From: Pseudomonas taetrolens
Lineage (GTDB): Bacteria; Pseudomonadota; Gammaproteobacteria; Pseudomonadales; Pseudomonadaceae
Assembly: GCF_900475285.1 (NCBI RefSeq)
Contig: NZ_LS483370.1
Span: forward strand, 4,044,001 to 4,108,000
Reading direction: 5' to 3'
Length of the DNA stretch: 64,000 nucleotides
The notes beneath the pieces are model-generated. The model did no database searches and was not told the origin of the DNA. It worked only from the letters and a program-made list of their open reading frames with translations. Shown piece after piece: positions 31,407 through 39,221 of the stretch (position 1 is its first letter; every line of letters begins with the position of its first letter). The translations under genes were made by a program, and so were the position numbers.

Positions 31407-34207
31407 GCCTGCCTGCCGCCTTTGTCCGTGATGCTGAACGGCTGATCCCGCAGAACCGGCGTTTTACCGATGCTCTTTCGACGCTGGCATTCGGCACCGA
31501 CGCGAGTTTTTACCGGCTGATCCCCAAGCTGGTGATCCGCGTCGAGTCCGAAGACGAAGTGGTCGAGCTGTTGCGGCTGGCCCGCCGTGACCAGGTGCCG
31601 GTGACCTTCCGCGCTGCGGGCACCAGTTTGTCCGGCCAGGCCATCAGCGACTCGGTCCTGATTGTGCTGGGGGATAACTGGAACGCGAAAGAAATCCGCG
31701 GCCAGGGTACCCAGATACGCTTGCAGCCCGGCGTTATTGGCGCACAGGCCAATGCCTGGCTGGCCCCGTTCGGACGCAAGATCGGCCCCGACCCGGCCTC
31801 GATCAACGCCTGCAAAATTGGCGGAATCGTCGCCAATAACGCCAGCGGCATGTGCTGCGGCACCGCGCAAAACACCTATCACACCCTGGCAGGCTTGCGT
31901 GTGGTGCTGGCTGATGGCACCCGGGTCGACACCGAAGACGCGGCCAACATCACGGCCTTTCGTCAAAGCCACGGGCCATTGCTCGAACAGCTGGCAACAT
32001 TGGCCCGCCAAACCCGCGCCAATTCTGAATTAGCCGCAAAAATTCGCCACAAGTACCGTCTGAAAAACACCACAGGCCTGTCACTCAACGCCCTGGTGGA
32101 TTTCGACGATCCGCTGGATATTCTCAGCCACTTGCTGGTGGGCAGCGAAGGCACACTGGGCTTTATCAGCTCGGTCACTTACGACACGGTCATCGACCAC
32201 CCGAACAAAGCGTCGGCGCTGATCGTGTTCCCGGACGTGGAAACCTGCTGCACCGCCGTCACCGTGCTCAAAAGCCAGCCGGTGTCCGCCGTTGAACTGC
32301 TGGACCGGCGCAGCCTGCGCTCCGTCCAGGACAAACCCGGAATGCCGGCCTTCGTACAGCAACTGTCGGCCAATGCCTGCGCCCTGCTGATCGAGTCCCG
32401 CGCCGCCTCGCGCACCTTGTTGCACGAGCAACTGGGGCAAATCATGGCTTCGCTCGCGGCCTTCCCGGTCGAGAAACAAGTGGATTTCACCGAAGACCCG
32501 GCCGAAAACGCCAAGCTCTGGGCGATCCGCAAAGACACCTTCCCGGCCGTCGGCGCGGTGCGCAAAACCGGGACCACGGTGATCATCGAAGACGTGACCT
32601 TCCCGGTTGAACAACTGGCCATCGGCGTCAACCGCCTGATCGCGCTGTTCGACAAACACCACTATGACGAAGCCATCCTATTCGGCCATGCGCTGGAGGG
32701 TAACCTGCACTTTGTCTTCACTCAGGGCTTCAACAACCCTGAAGAAGTGGCGCGCTACGAAGCGTTCATGGACGACGTGGCGCAATTGGTGGCCGTGGAG
32801 TTCGGCGGTTCACTCAAGGCCGAACACGGCACCGGTCGCAATATGGCGCCGTTTGTCGAGCTGGAATGGGGCAGCGATGCCTATCAGTTGATGTGGCAGC
32901 TCAAGCGCTTGCTCGACCCGCAGGGCATTCTCAACCCCGACGTGGTGCTCAGCGAAGACCCGCACATCCACCTCAAGCACCTCAAGCCCATGCCCGCCGC
33001 CGACGAGATTGTGGATAAGTGCATCGAATGCGGGTTTTGCGAACCGGTGTGCCCTTCCAAAGGCCTGACCCTCAGCCCGCGCCAGCGGATTGTGATCTGG
33101 CGCGATATCCAGGCGAAAAAACGTGCAGGCATCGACACCCGTGAGCTGGAAGCAGCCTACGCCTACCAGGGCATCGATACCTGCGCAGCGACCGGGTTAT
33201 GCGCCCAGCGTTGCCCTGTAGGCATCAACACCGGCGAGTTGGTGAAAAAGCTCCGTGCGCGCAGTGCCGATAACGTGAAAACCGCCGAGTGGCTGGCCAG
33301 CCATTTTGCAACCTCGCTGCAAGGGGCCCGCTTCACCCTGCACGTGGCCAATGGCGCACGCATGCTGCTCGGGGCTCCACGGCTGACGAAACTGTCCGCC
33401 GCACTGACCCGCGCCAGTAAAGGCCGGGTACCGCTGTGGACCAACGCCATGCCCCAGCCGGAACGCGCGATTCGCTTCAGCCCGCAAGTGCTGGATGCAC
33501 GGCCGCGGGTGGTGTACCTGGCGGCCTGCGTGTCGCGGGTCATGGGCCCCGCTGCCGGGGACGGCGAGCAAATGTCGCTGCAGGCAAAAACCCGCGGCCT
33601 GCTGGAAAAAGCCGGCTATCAGGTGATATTCCCCGACAATCTCGACAACCTCTGCTGCGGTCAGCCTTTTGCGTCCAAAGGCTACACCGAGCAAGCCGAG
33701 CACAAACGTCAGGAGCTGATTGACGCGCTGCTGCAGGCCAGCCGTGGCGGGCTTGATCCGATCTACTGCGACACCAGCCCGTGCACCTTGCGCCTGGTGC
33801 AGGACATCGGCGAAACCCGCCTCGACCTGTATGACCCGGTGCGCTTCATCCGCACCCACCTGGTGGACAAACTCAACTTCACGCCACAACAGGCCAGCAT
33901 TGCCGTTCACGTCACCTGCAGCACCCAGCACCTGGGTGAAAGCCAGGCACTGATCGACATTGCCCGCCTGTGCAGCCACGACGTCGTGATCCCCGAAGGC
34001 ATTCATTGCTGTGGCTTTGCCGGCGACAAAGGCTTCACCACGCCGGAGTTGAATGCCCACTCGCTACGAACCTTGAAAGAGGCCGTGCAACATTGCAGCG
34101 AAGGGATTTCCACCAGCCGCACCTGTGAGATCGGTTTGAGCCAGCACGGCGGAATCGATTACCACAGCCTGGTGTACCTCGTAGACCGGGTGACCCACGC
34201 CCGTTAA
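31403..34207 (+). CDS. dld: FAD and Fe-S D-lactate dehydrogenase (quinone-linked, large type)
   Basis: 934 residues. An FAD-binding PCMH domain (VPVTFRAAGTSLSGQA, then IGGIVANNASGMCCG) and a FAD-linked oxidase C-terminal domain (ALEGNLHFVF, EHGTGRNM) are followed by ferredoxin cysteines (CIECGFCEPVCPS, CAATGLCAQRCPVGI) and two CCG motifs (CCGQPFASKG, CCGFAGDKGF). This matches the large D-lactate dehydrogenases of pseudomonad lactate operons. A related 2-hydroxyacid substrate cannot be excluded. It overlaps lutC by four bases. Confidence 0.9.
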   Translation: MSLPAAFVRDAERLIPQNRRFTDALSTLAFGTDASFYRLIPKLVIRVESEDEVVELLRLARRDQVPVTFRAAGTSLSGQAISDSVLIVLGDNWNAKEIRGQGTQIRLQPGVIGAQANAWLAPFGRKIGPDPASINACKIGGIVANNASGMCCGTAQNTYHTLAGLRVVLADGTRVDTEDAANITAFRQSHGPLLEQLATLARQTRANSELAAKIRHKYRLKNTTGLSLNALVDFDDPLDILSHLLVGSEGTLGFISSVTYDTVIDHPNKASALIVFPDVETCCTAVTVLKSQPVSAVELLDRRSLRSVQDKPGMPAFVQQLSANACALLIESRAASRTLLHEQLGQIMASLAAFPVEKQVDFTEDPAENAKLWAIRKDTFPAVGAVRKTGTTVIIEDVTFPVEQLAIGVNRLIALFDKHHYDEAILFGHALEGNLHFVFTQGFNNPEEVARYEAFMDDVAQLVAVEFGGSLKAEHGTGRNMAPFVELEWGSDAYQLMWQLKRLLDPQGILNPDVVLSEDPHIHLKHLKPMPAADEIVDKCIECGFCEPVCPSKGLTLSPRQRIVIWRDIQAKKRAGIDTRELEAAYAYQGIDTCAATGLCAQRCPVGINTGELVKKLRARSADNVKTAEWLASHFATSLQGARFTLHVANGARMLLGAPRLTKLSAALTRASKGRVPLWTNAMPQPERAIRFSPQVLDARPRVVYLAACVSRVMGPAAGDGEQMSLQAKTRGLLEKAGYQVIFPDNLDNLCCGQPFASKGYTEQAEHKRQELIDALLQASRGGLDPIYCDTSPCTLRLVQDIGETRLDLYDPVRFIRTHLVDKLNFTPQQASIAVHVTCSTQHLGESQALIDIARLCSHDVVIPEGIHCCGFAGDKGFTTPELNAHSLRTLKEAVQHCSEGISTSRTCEIGLSQHGGIDYHSLVYLVDRVTHAR

Positions 34208-34230
34208 ACCGCCGCTGCAACAGCCTTGCC

Positions 34231-34282
34231 TCGCGATAGCATCACCGCCGCATCCCCGGATGCCGTGGTGCCTGCATCGCGA
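34231..34282. repeat. Large imperfect palindrome after the lactate operon
   Basis: TCGCGAT ... ATCGCGA enclose GCA, CACC, GCATCC and their complements in order, giving one long interrupted hairpin of about 52 bases. It starts 24 bases past the dld stop and looks like a paired REP/BIME-type element, likely protecting or ending the operon mRNA. Confidence 0.6.
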
Positions 34283-34427
34283 GACAGGCTCACCTCTGCA
34301 GAGTGATAGCAAAATAAAAGCAAAGCCCTTGAGCGCAGCTATATTCAATAGGCTTAACGCCCTTGCATTGGGGCATATCACGGCACCTGACGACACAGGG
34401 CCTTATCTCTGCACAAGGAGTTTTTCC

Positions 34428-34709
34428 ATGAAGCGTACCGCTCTTGCTGGCTTGTTGATCGCTGCTGCAATGTTGACGTCTCCCGTGTTTGCGAGTGAAA
34501 GCCTGTGCGACATCAACCTGCAAAAAATCAAGGACACGGAGGTCAGCACTGAAGTCATGAGCGAAGACTTGAAAAGCGACATCAATAAACTGATAGCAGA
34601 AGCCCAGACCGAAAAAGCCAAAGGCACTGAGGAAGGTGAGAAAAACTGCACCTCACTGACCTCCCAGGCCCTCCAGAAACTCCAGAACAACACCAAAGGC
34701 GGTCAGTAA
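34428..34709 (+). CDS. Small secreted protein of unknown function
   Basis: 93 residues with a clear Sec signal peptide (MKRTALAGLLIAAAMLTSPVFA, cleavage after AFA-type site near residue 22). The mature part is charged, with two cysteines (in SLCDIN and EKNCTS) that could form a disulfide, and a helical lysine/glutamate-rich stretch. AAGGAG precedes the ATG. I do not recognise a family. It lies alone between the lactate operon and ssrA. Confidence 0.8.
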   Translation: MKRTALAGLLIAAAMLTSPVFASESLCDINLQKIKDTEVSTEVMSEDLKSDINKLIAEAQTEKAKGTEEGEKNCTSLTSQALQKLQNNTKGGQ

Positions 34710-34746
34710 GCCTTTGTTGAGGTTGGCCTTCTGCGTCGGATTGGCG

Positions 34747-34774
34747 TAGACTCGTCTAGCTTGCTGGTTATACA
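34747..34774 (+). promoter_or_regulatory. Probable ssrA promoter
   Basis: TAGACT and TATACA are 16 bases apart, and the -10 element ends 11 bases before the mature tmRNA 5' end, allowing a short leader to be processed by RNase P. Confidence 0.5.
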
Positions 34775-34785
34775 CAGCAAGCATC

Positions 34786-35177
34786 GGGGCCGTTTAGGAT
34801 TCGACGCCGGTTGCGAAACTCTAGGTGCATGCCGAGTTGGTAACAGAACTCGTAAATCCACTGTTGCAACTACTTATAGTTGCCAATGACGAAACCTACG
34901 AGGGTCAAGCTCTCGCAGCGTAAGCTGCCTTAGCCATCCTCCTGGTACCTTCGGGTCCAGCAATCACTAGGGGATGCCTGTAAACCTGAAGTGATTGTCA
35001 TATAGAACAGGATCGCCGTGCAGTACGTTGTGGACGAATCGGCTAAAACTTACACAACTCGCCCAAAGCACCCTGCCCTTCGGGTCGCTGAGGGTTAACT
35101 TAATAGAAACGGCTAAGCATGTAGTACCGACAGCGGAGTACTGGCGGACGGGGGTTCAAATCCCCCCGGCTCCACCA
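34786..35177 (+). ncRNA. ssrA: Transfer-messenger RNA (tmRNA)
   Basis: About 392 nt. The 5' end GGGGCCG pairs with GGCTCC before the encoded CCA, forming the tRNA-like acceptor, and the T arm is GGGTTCAAATCCC. The tag reading frame (34882-34923) encodes ANDETYEGQALAA then TAA, with the ALAA-type protease-recognition end. The 3' end is the insertion site of the downstream island. smpB, its partner, is at 25.1 kb. Confidence 0.97.
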
Positions 35178-35300
35178 AATAGCTGTCCAGACCTGTCTCA
35201 GACAGTCTGCGAAACACCCAAGAAGCCCGCCCCGTGCGGGCTTTCTTGTTTCTGGCTATCCATCCCTGTCTCCCCCTATACCTTCCCGCCGTGTATCCCC
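35155..35300 (+). repeat. Left attachment site and direct repeat (attL, ssrA 3' end)
   Basis: The 3' end of ssrA and the next 120 bases reappear at 53845-53990 with only a handful of mismatches. The part inside ssrA (GTTCAAAT..CCCCGGC..CCACCA) is the expected integration core; the rest is the element end. Confidence 0.9.
35223..35249 (+). terminator. Element-borne terminator now serving ssrA
   Basis: AAGCCCGC-CCCGT-GCGGGCTT followed by TCTTGTTT, 46 bases after tmRNA. The same hairpin is repeated at 53913-53939, so it belongs to the element end, not to the original chromosome. Confidence 0.85.
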
Positions 35301-35344
35301 CTGTGTATCCTTGTTCTAATTTTGAACCAAAGGGATACACAGCA

Positions 35345-36580
35345 ATGAAGCGTGCCGATATCAAGCGCCGCCCTTTGTCTGATACCACGCTGCTTGGCCT
35401 GGAACCTGACACCAAGGAGTACCGAGAACACGATGGTAGTGGCCTATATTTCCGCGTGAAGCCTGACGGCCAAAAGTCTTGGCAATTACGCTACAAGACC
35501 CCGACGGGTAAATGGAGCTGGCTGGGGCTAGGGGGTTATCCAGAGGTAGGAGGTTCTCTTGCCAGAAAAAAGGCAGCTGAGCTTCGAAGTGACGCCTCTG
35601 AAGGCAAGAACCCAATAGCGACCAAGAAGGCCCGCAAGGCTGCCGACCTTGAAGCTGCGAACAACACCTTTGAGGCTTTGGCCCAAGAGTGGTTTGTTGC
35701 ACGTCGCAAAAGCTGGGAGGACGCAACAGCTACTAGGGTGATCGGAGCCCTAGAGCTTCATGTGTTCCCTGTTTTCGGCAAACGCATCTACACGGAAATC
35801 CTCCCTCTTGAGTGGATGGAGTTTCTGCGTGGAATGGAGCAAAAAGGCATTCTGGAACAGATGAGCCGGGTACGTGGATTTTGCAAAGAGATCTATGATC
35901 TGGCCCGCGTTACTGGCAGGGCTGTGCATAACCCACTCGAAGGTCTGCACAAATTTCTACAGACCCGTGCGGCTGAAAACTATGCACACGTCTCAACCCA
36001 AGAGCTGCCTGCCCTACTGCGAGCCATATCGTCATATCCCCACGCCAAAGATGTTCGTTTGGGTCTACGCCTTCTTTCCCTTATGGCGGCACGTCCATCA
36101 GAGCTACGAGAAGCCACTTGGTCTGAGTTCGACTTCGACAAGAAGCTTTGGACCATCCCTGCCGAGCGCATGAAAAAGCGTCGGGAGCACTTGGTCCCGC
36201 TGTCACGCCAAGCCATCGAAGCCCTGAAAGAACTTCATACGCTGAGCGGGGCATACCCACTGCTTTTCCCCGGGCGGAATGACCGAACCAAGCCCCGCAG
36301 CAATACCGTGTTTCTGATGGCTTTACGCCGTCTCGGTTATGAAGGCAGGCAGACGGGTCATGGGTTTCGTCACATCGCGAGTACCACACTCAACGAGCAC
36401 GGCTTTGAAGAGAACCATGTCGAGGCGCAGCTATCGCATGTGAAAGACGGCGTTGCAGGCGTTTATAACAAGGCGATTTATCTGAAGCAGCGCACATCAA
36501 TGATGCAGTGGTACGCCGATTATCTGGATGGACTTGAACTGGGCAATGTGATGCACGGGAACTTTAGTAAAGCAACCTAA
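35345..36580 (+). CDS. int: P4-type tyrosine integrase
   Basis: 411 residues from MKRADIKRRPLSDTT. The N-terminal DUF4102-type DNA-binding domain (GSGLYFRVKPDGQKSWQLRY, GLGGYPEVGGSLARKKAAE) is followed by the SAM-like and catalytic domains. The catalytic residues are seen as Arg in AARPSELREATW, His-x-x-Arg in HGFRHIAS, the late His in QLSHVKDGVAG, and Tyr in VYNKAIY. It sits 168 bases after ssrA and is expected to recombine at the tmRNA 3' end. An upstream in-frame extension lies within the att repeat and is unlikely to be translated. Confidence 0.95.
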   Translation: MKRADIKRRPLSDTTLLGLEPDTKEYREHDGSGLYFRVKPDGQKSWQLRYKTPTGKWSWLGLGGYPEVGGSLARKKAAELRSDASEGKNPIATKKARKAADLEAANNTFEALAQEWFVARRKSWEDATATRVIGALELHVFPVFGKRIYTEILPLEWMEFLRGMEQKGILEQMSRVRGFCKEIYDLARVTGRAVHNPLEGLHKFLQTRAAENYAHVSTQELPALLRAISSYPHAKDVRLGLRLLSLMAARPSELREATWSEFDFDKKLWTIPAERMKKRREHLVPLSRQAIEALKELHTLSGAYPLLFPGRNDRTKPRSNTVFLMALRRLGYEGRQTGHGFRHIASTTLNEHGFEENHVEAQLSHVKDGVAGVYNKAIYLKQRTSMMQWYADYLDGLELGNVMHGNFSKAT

Positions 36581-36595
36581 CCCTGCCAACTCATA

Positions 36596-36737
36596 CCCCC
36601 TCTCAAAAGCCGTGTTACGGGTGTTACTCGTGTAACAACATCAATCAAGCCATTGAAAATAAAGGACTATTTAGACGTTACACTCAGCACACACACAAAA
36701 TCTACTACGTGTAACGCTCTCAAGTAGTGTAACGCTC
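36596..36737. repeat. Left iteron cluster (GTGTAAC/GTGTTAC repeats)
   Basis: The repeats are GTGTTACGG (36612), GTGTTACTC (36621), GTGTAAC (36630), the inverse CGTTACAC (36676), and two direct copies of GTGTAACGCTC (36709-36719 and 36727-36737) spaced 18 bases apart. The first 40 bases are an inverted copy of DNA at 53243-53285. This may be an origin or a regulator-binding region. The gene gap here is 243 bases. Confidence 0.75.
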
Positions 36738-36823
36738 GAAACGCATTTACTGACCTGCAGGTAACTGCTCGCCAAGGTTTGCAACGCTGGACTTGTGCTC
36801 TTCGCACGGGGGCCAGGGGGTAG

Positions 36824-37699
36824 ATGCCAGTCGTTCGAAAAACGGAGACTCATTTGGATTTAATTGATGGCATTGATCTCACGACAGGCGTGCACCCCAC
36901 AGCCAAGCTGATCGAATACCTATCTGTCCTGCCCCTCTACGCCTATTGCGGAGAGCAGATACAGGACGCGTGCCGAATACTCGATCAATGCACCTCTCGG
37001 CTCGTGGTAAGCGACGCAACCGGTGATTTGAAATTACTCTGTATCGAGGCGATCAGGAATGAAGAGTCAATTTTCCAGTTTGCATCGACGCCACCCGTAA
37101 CACGCCTGGCTGATGGCATTCGCCACTTCACTTGCTGCGAGGCAGCATCAGATGAGGAGGCTTATGCTGCCTACGCAATCGCATGTGCGATCAGAGCAAT
37201 TGAATCACTCAACGACTGGATGCAGGCAACCGCAGAGGACGCCGTATCAACTAACTGGAAGATTCTTGAGCTGCCGTGGGAGGAGTTCGAAACCGCTGTT
37301 GTGGCAGAAGTGAGTCCTTACGAACGCATTGAGGCACTAGACAACTATGTCGCACACCTAGAGGTCATCACATCTCTGCTTTCGGTTTACGACAATGACA
37401 TAACCGAGCTCGCAGCCGCAGCTATGAAAAGTGCAACAAAACGGAAGGGTGGTATTCTGAGCGGCATGGATCGTAAAGAAGAAATCTCAGTCCGCGACGC
37501 AGCCATTGTGCAACACGCACGCGACCTTCGAAATAAAGGGTTACCGCGCCGAAACGTGACTACCCAGGTTCATCGCTGGCTGGAGAATCAAGTGGCCCTT
37601 CCATCGCAGCAAAGGCCAAACTGGCTCCCACCCGAAGTTGAGAAAGCACTGACCCGCAGACAAGTGGATGCGATCCTTGATCGTTATGAAGTCGTGTAA
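36824..37699 (+). CDS. Island protein of unknown function
   Basis: 291 residues, MPVVRKTETHLDLIDG. I do not recognise a family. It is acidic and helix-rich (long Ala/Glu stretches), with cysteines in CGEQIQDACRILDQC and HFTCCE. The C-terminal 80 residues (DAAIVQHARDLRNKGL, RRNVTTQVHRWLENQ) could be a helix-turn-helix, an inference from pattern only. A TTG at codon 11 has a better ribosome site (GGAGA) than the ATG. The position between integrase and AlpA is where P4-like elements often carry accessory or regulatory genes. Confidence 0.7.
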   Translation: MPVVRKTETHLDLIDGIDLTTGVHPTAKLIEYLSVLPLYAYCGEQIQDACRILDQCTSRLVVSDATGDLKLLCIEAIRNEESIFQFASTPPVTRLADGIRHFTCCEAASDEEAYAAYAIACAIRAIESLNDWMQATAEDAVSTNWKILELPWEEFETAVVAEVSPYERIEALDNYVAHLEVITSLLSVYDNDITELAAAAMKSATKRKGGILSGMDRKEEISVRDAAIVQHARDLRNKGLPRRNVTTQVHRWLENQVALPSQQRPNWLPPEVEKALTRRQVDAILDRYEVV

Positions 37700-37791
37700 C
37701 CCGAAATTTCAATGTGGAAGTGAACTGCTCACACCATCTAAATCTCTAGATCATTGCTCTCGCCAGTCCAAATCAAGCGAGAGCAGTGCCT

Positions 37792-38073
37792 ATGAACATC
37801 AATGTAACCTCCCTCCCCAGCAAAACTACGACACATACCCCCACCCTATTTGATCCTGCCTCAACGCTGATCCGCATGCGCGAAGTCGAAACCATCGTCG
37901 GCATGAAGCGATCCACCATCTACAAACTGATGCAACGTTCTGATTGCGGCTTCCCCCAGCCGGTGAAGCTCAGTATGAGCACCGCACGTGGCGCGCCAGT
38001 TGCTTGGGTTCTTGCTGAAGTTCAAGCCTGGGCACGCGGCCGTATCGAAGCACGCGATCAGGTGGCCGCATGA
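37792..38073 (+). CDS. alpA: AlpA-family excisionase/transcription regulator
   Basis: 93 residues from MNINVTSLPSK. The small MerR-like DNA-binding domain reads LIRMREVETIVGMKRSTIYKLMQ ... FPQPVKL, then AWVLAEVQAWARGRI, the AlpA signature. In P4-like islands AlpA (Vis) controls integrase and excision. Its stop overlaps the next start (ATGA). Confidence 0.9.
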   Translation: MNINVTSLPSKTTTHTPTLFDPASTLIRMREVETIVGMKRSTIYKLMQRSDCGFPQPVKLSMSTARGAPVAWVLAEVQAWARGRIEARDQVAA

Positions 38074-38411
38074 CGCCAATATTCCTTCACCACCAGGCCA
38101 TGGATCTATTCGGCGTAATTGAAACGGGCCTTCCATCCAAAGACGCTGTGAAAGCGCGCCGCCGACTGTGCTCCATTCGTGATCTGGCTGTCTCGTCTGG
38201 CGCTCATGTCGTGATCGTTCTGTGGCAGGACTTGGAGTGGACGCTTCTGGCTATTCAACCGCCTGCAGACGTTGAGATTAACGACGCTCGCGAGCTGATC
38301 CCTAGATTGCTGCGCAACCCCGAAACTCTTGAGCAAATGCGGCAACGGTCACACGAAGGGAACCACATGCAATGGCTCATGCTCACCCGGCCCGGCGCTT
38401 TCAAGCACTAA
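38070..38411 (+). CDS. Small island protein of unknown function
   Basis: 113 residues, MTPIFLHHQAMDLFGVIETG. The sequence looks globular, with a hydrophobic strand (GAHVVIVLWQDLEWTLLAIQ). Overlap with alpA suggests the same transcript. No family recognised. Confidence 0.65.
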   Translation: MTPIFLHHQAMDLFGVIETGLPSKDAVKARRRLCSIRDLAVSSGAHVVIVLWQDLEWTLLAIQPPADVEINDARELIPRLLRNPETLEQMRQRSHEGNHMQWLMLTRPGAFKH

Positions 38412-38415
38412 TGAA

Positions 38416-38444
38416 AACGCCCCCGGGAGCGATCCGGAGGCGTT
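38416..38444 (+). promoter_or_regulatory. Hairpin at the head of the immunity region
   Basis: AACGCC-CCCGG and CCGGA-GGCGTT pair around a short loop. It lies just after the 113-residue gene and about 125 bases upstream of the antisense target seqA. A GAGG ribosome-site-like sequence and an ATG (38458) follow. Confidence 0.45.
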
Positions 38445-38567
38445 GAGGTATATCTACATGCCTGATCAATTTAAGCCGCGTCGGAAAAATGCGCAAGATC
38501 CACACACTGTTGCACTTTCCAAAATGGGGCGGTACTCTCTCGCTGTCGCTGCAAATTCAGCGACCGG

Positions 38568-38592
38568 GTTTGACGGCCCGACGAATCCAAGG
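38568..38592 (+). promoter_or_regulatory. Probable seqA: upstream target of the antisense RNA
   Basis: This stretch (GTTTGACGGCCC...AATCCAAGG) is closely complementary to the single-stranded loop of the structured RNA at 38653-38730 (CCTTGATTCCCGG..CCGTCAAC). P4 has a matching arrangement in which CI RNA pairs with seqA to cause early termination. Confidence 0.65.
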
Positions 38593-38597
38593 CGCAC

Positions 38598-38631
38598 AAG
38601 CGCCCCCATAACGATTGCAGGCGCTTTTTTT
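38598..38631 (+). terminator. Intrinsic terminator inside the leader
   Basis: AAGCGCC ... GGCGCTT with a 15-base loop, followed by five further T residues. It lies between seqA and the structured RNA, in the place where immunity-dependent termination would be expected in a P4-type system. Confidence 0.75.
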
Positions 38632-38652
38632 GTGCCCGCACATCCTGTTTAT

Positions 38653-38730
38653 GGTGGCTGTGCGCAGGACACCTTCGGGTGTGCCGGTTTCCTTGATTCC
38701 CGGTCCGTCAACCTGCGTACAGCTGCCACC
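38653..38730 (+). ncRNA. C4/CI-type antisense immunity RNA
   Basis: A long closing stem (GGTGGC..TGTGCGCAGG with CCTGCGTACAGCTGCCACC, one 3-base bulge) encloses a tight tetraloop hairpin (ACACC-TTCG-GGTGT, 38669-38682) and a second arm (CCGG/CCGG) whose loop holds CCTTGATTC. This fits the P1/P7 c4 and P4 CI class of antisense RNAs. Sequences complementary to its loop occur on both sides, as in those systems. Confidence 0.75.
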
Positions 38731-38737
38731 TTAATTC

Positions 38738-38773
38738 GTTTGACGGCGAGTCGTGGCAGTTCCCAAATCAAGG
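38738..38773 (+). promoter_or_regulatory. Probable seqC: downstream target overlapping a ribosome site
   Basis: GTTTGACGG (38738) and AATCAAGG (38766-38773) are complementary to the two loop segments of the structured RNA. The second runs into AAGGAG, the ribosome site of the 52-residue gene starting at 38785, so pairing would block its translation. Confidence 0.65.
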
Positions 38774-38784
38774 AGCTACGCCAC

Positions 38785-38943
38785 ATGCACGCCCTCAATC
38801 CGTTCAAAAATCGCGCCGCTGCTCATCGAGCAATGGCTCTCGCCGCTTTACACGCAAACTCCAGCCTCGCTACACGTCTTGCACGCTACAACGCTCATAT
38901 GTCCAAAGCTCGCGCCCTCGAATCCGCTGGGGGTGCTCAATGA
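38785..38943 (+). CDS. Small island protein (Ash/Icd-like position)
   Basis: 52 residues from MHALNPFKNRAAAHRAMALA, with AAGGAG nine bases upstream. It is rich in Ala, His and Arg. The same frame is open back to an ATG at 38458 (161 residues), but that extension reads through the terminator and the structured RNA, so I prefer the short form. The position matches the kil/icd/ash genes controlled by antisense RNA in P4 and P1. Its stop overlaps the next start. Confidence 0.6.
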   Translation: MHALNPFKNRAAAHRAMALAALHANSSLATRLARYNAHMSKARALESAGGAQ

Positions 38944-39221
38944 AAAGCGCTCTGAATTTCGCTCTGCCTGAAGATCTGCTTTGCGTCAGCAAAGAGGCCG
39001 AAGCCGGAATTCCCATTGATGCCATCACTTGCGCCATTGATCGCGCTTCGTCAGTGCTGACCCTCCTGGAAGATCACTTTGAAGGTGACTCCCCTCGCCT
39101 TTCCAATCACATCATCGCCTCCGTGCTTTGGGATGTTCGCGGCACGCTGGGCTTGATCAGAACGCTGGCCATGCATGCCGATGCGGCCTCGAACCAAGCT
39201 AATTCAGTTGGGGGTGCCTAA
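38940..39221 (+). CDS. Small island protein of unknown function
   Basis: 93 residues, MKSALNFALPEDLLCVSKEAE, mostly helical and acidic. It overlaps the preceding gene by four bases and the primase gene by one (TAATG), so it is part of the replication operon. No family recognised. Confidence 0.7.
   Translation: MKSALNFALPEDLLCVSKEAEAGIPIDAITCAIDRASSVLTLLEDHFEGDSPRLSNHIIASVLWDVRGTLGLIRTLAMHADAASNQANSVGGA

Noticed and set aside
36596..36740. A CRISPR array made of the GTGTAAC repeats
   Set aside because: Repeats are 7-11 bases, irregularly spaced and in both orientations, and there are no cas genes.
38458..38784. N-terminal extension of the 52-residue gene to a 161-residue protein
   Set aside because: The extension reads through a terminator, a strong RNA fold and two antisense targets; the nucleotide-level structure explains it better than a protein does.
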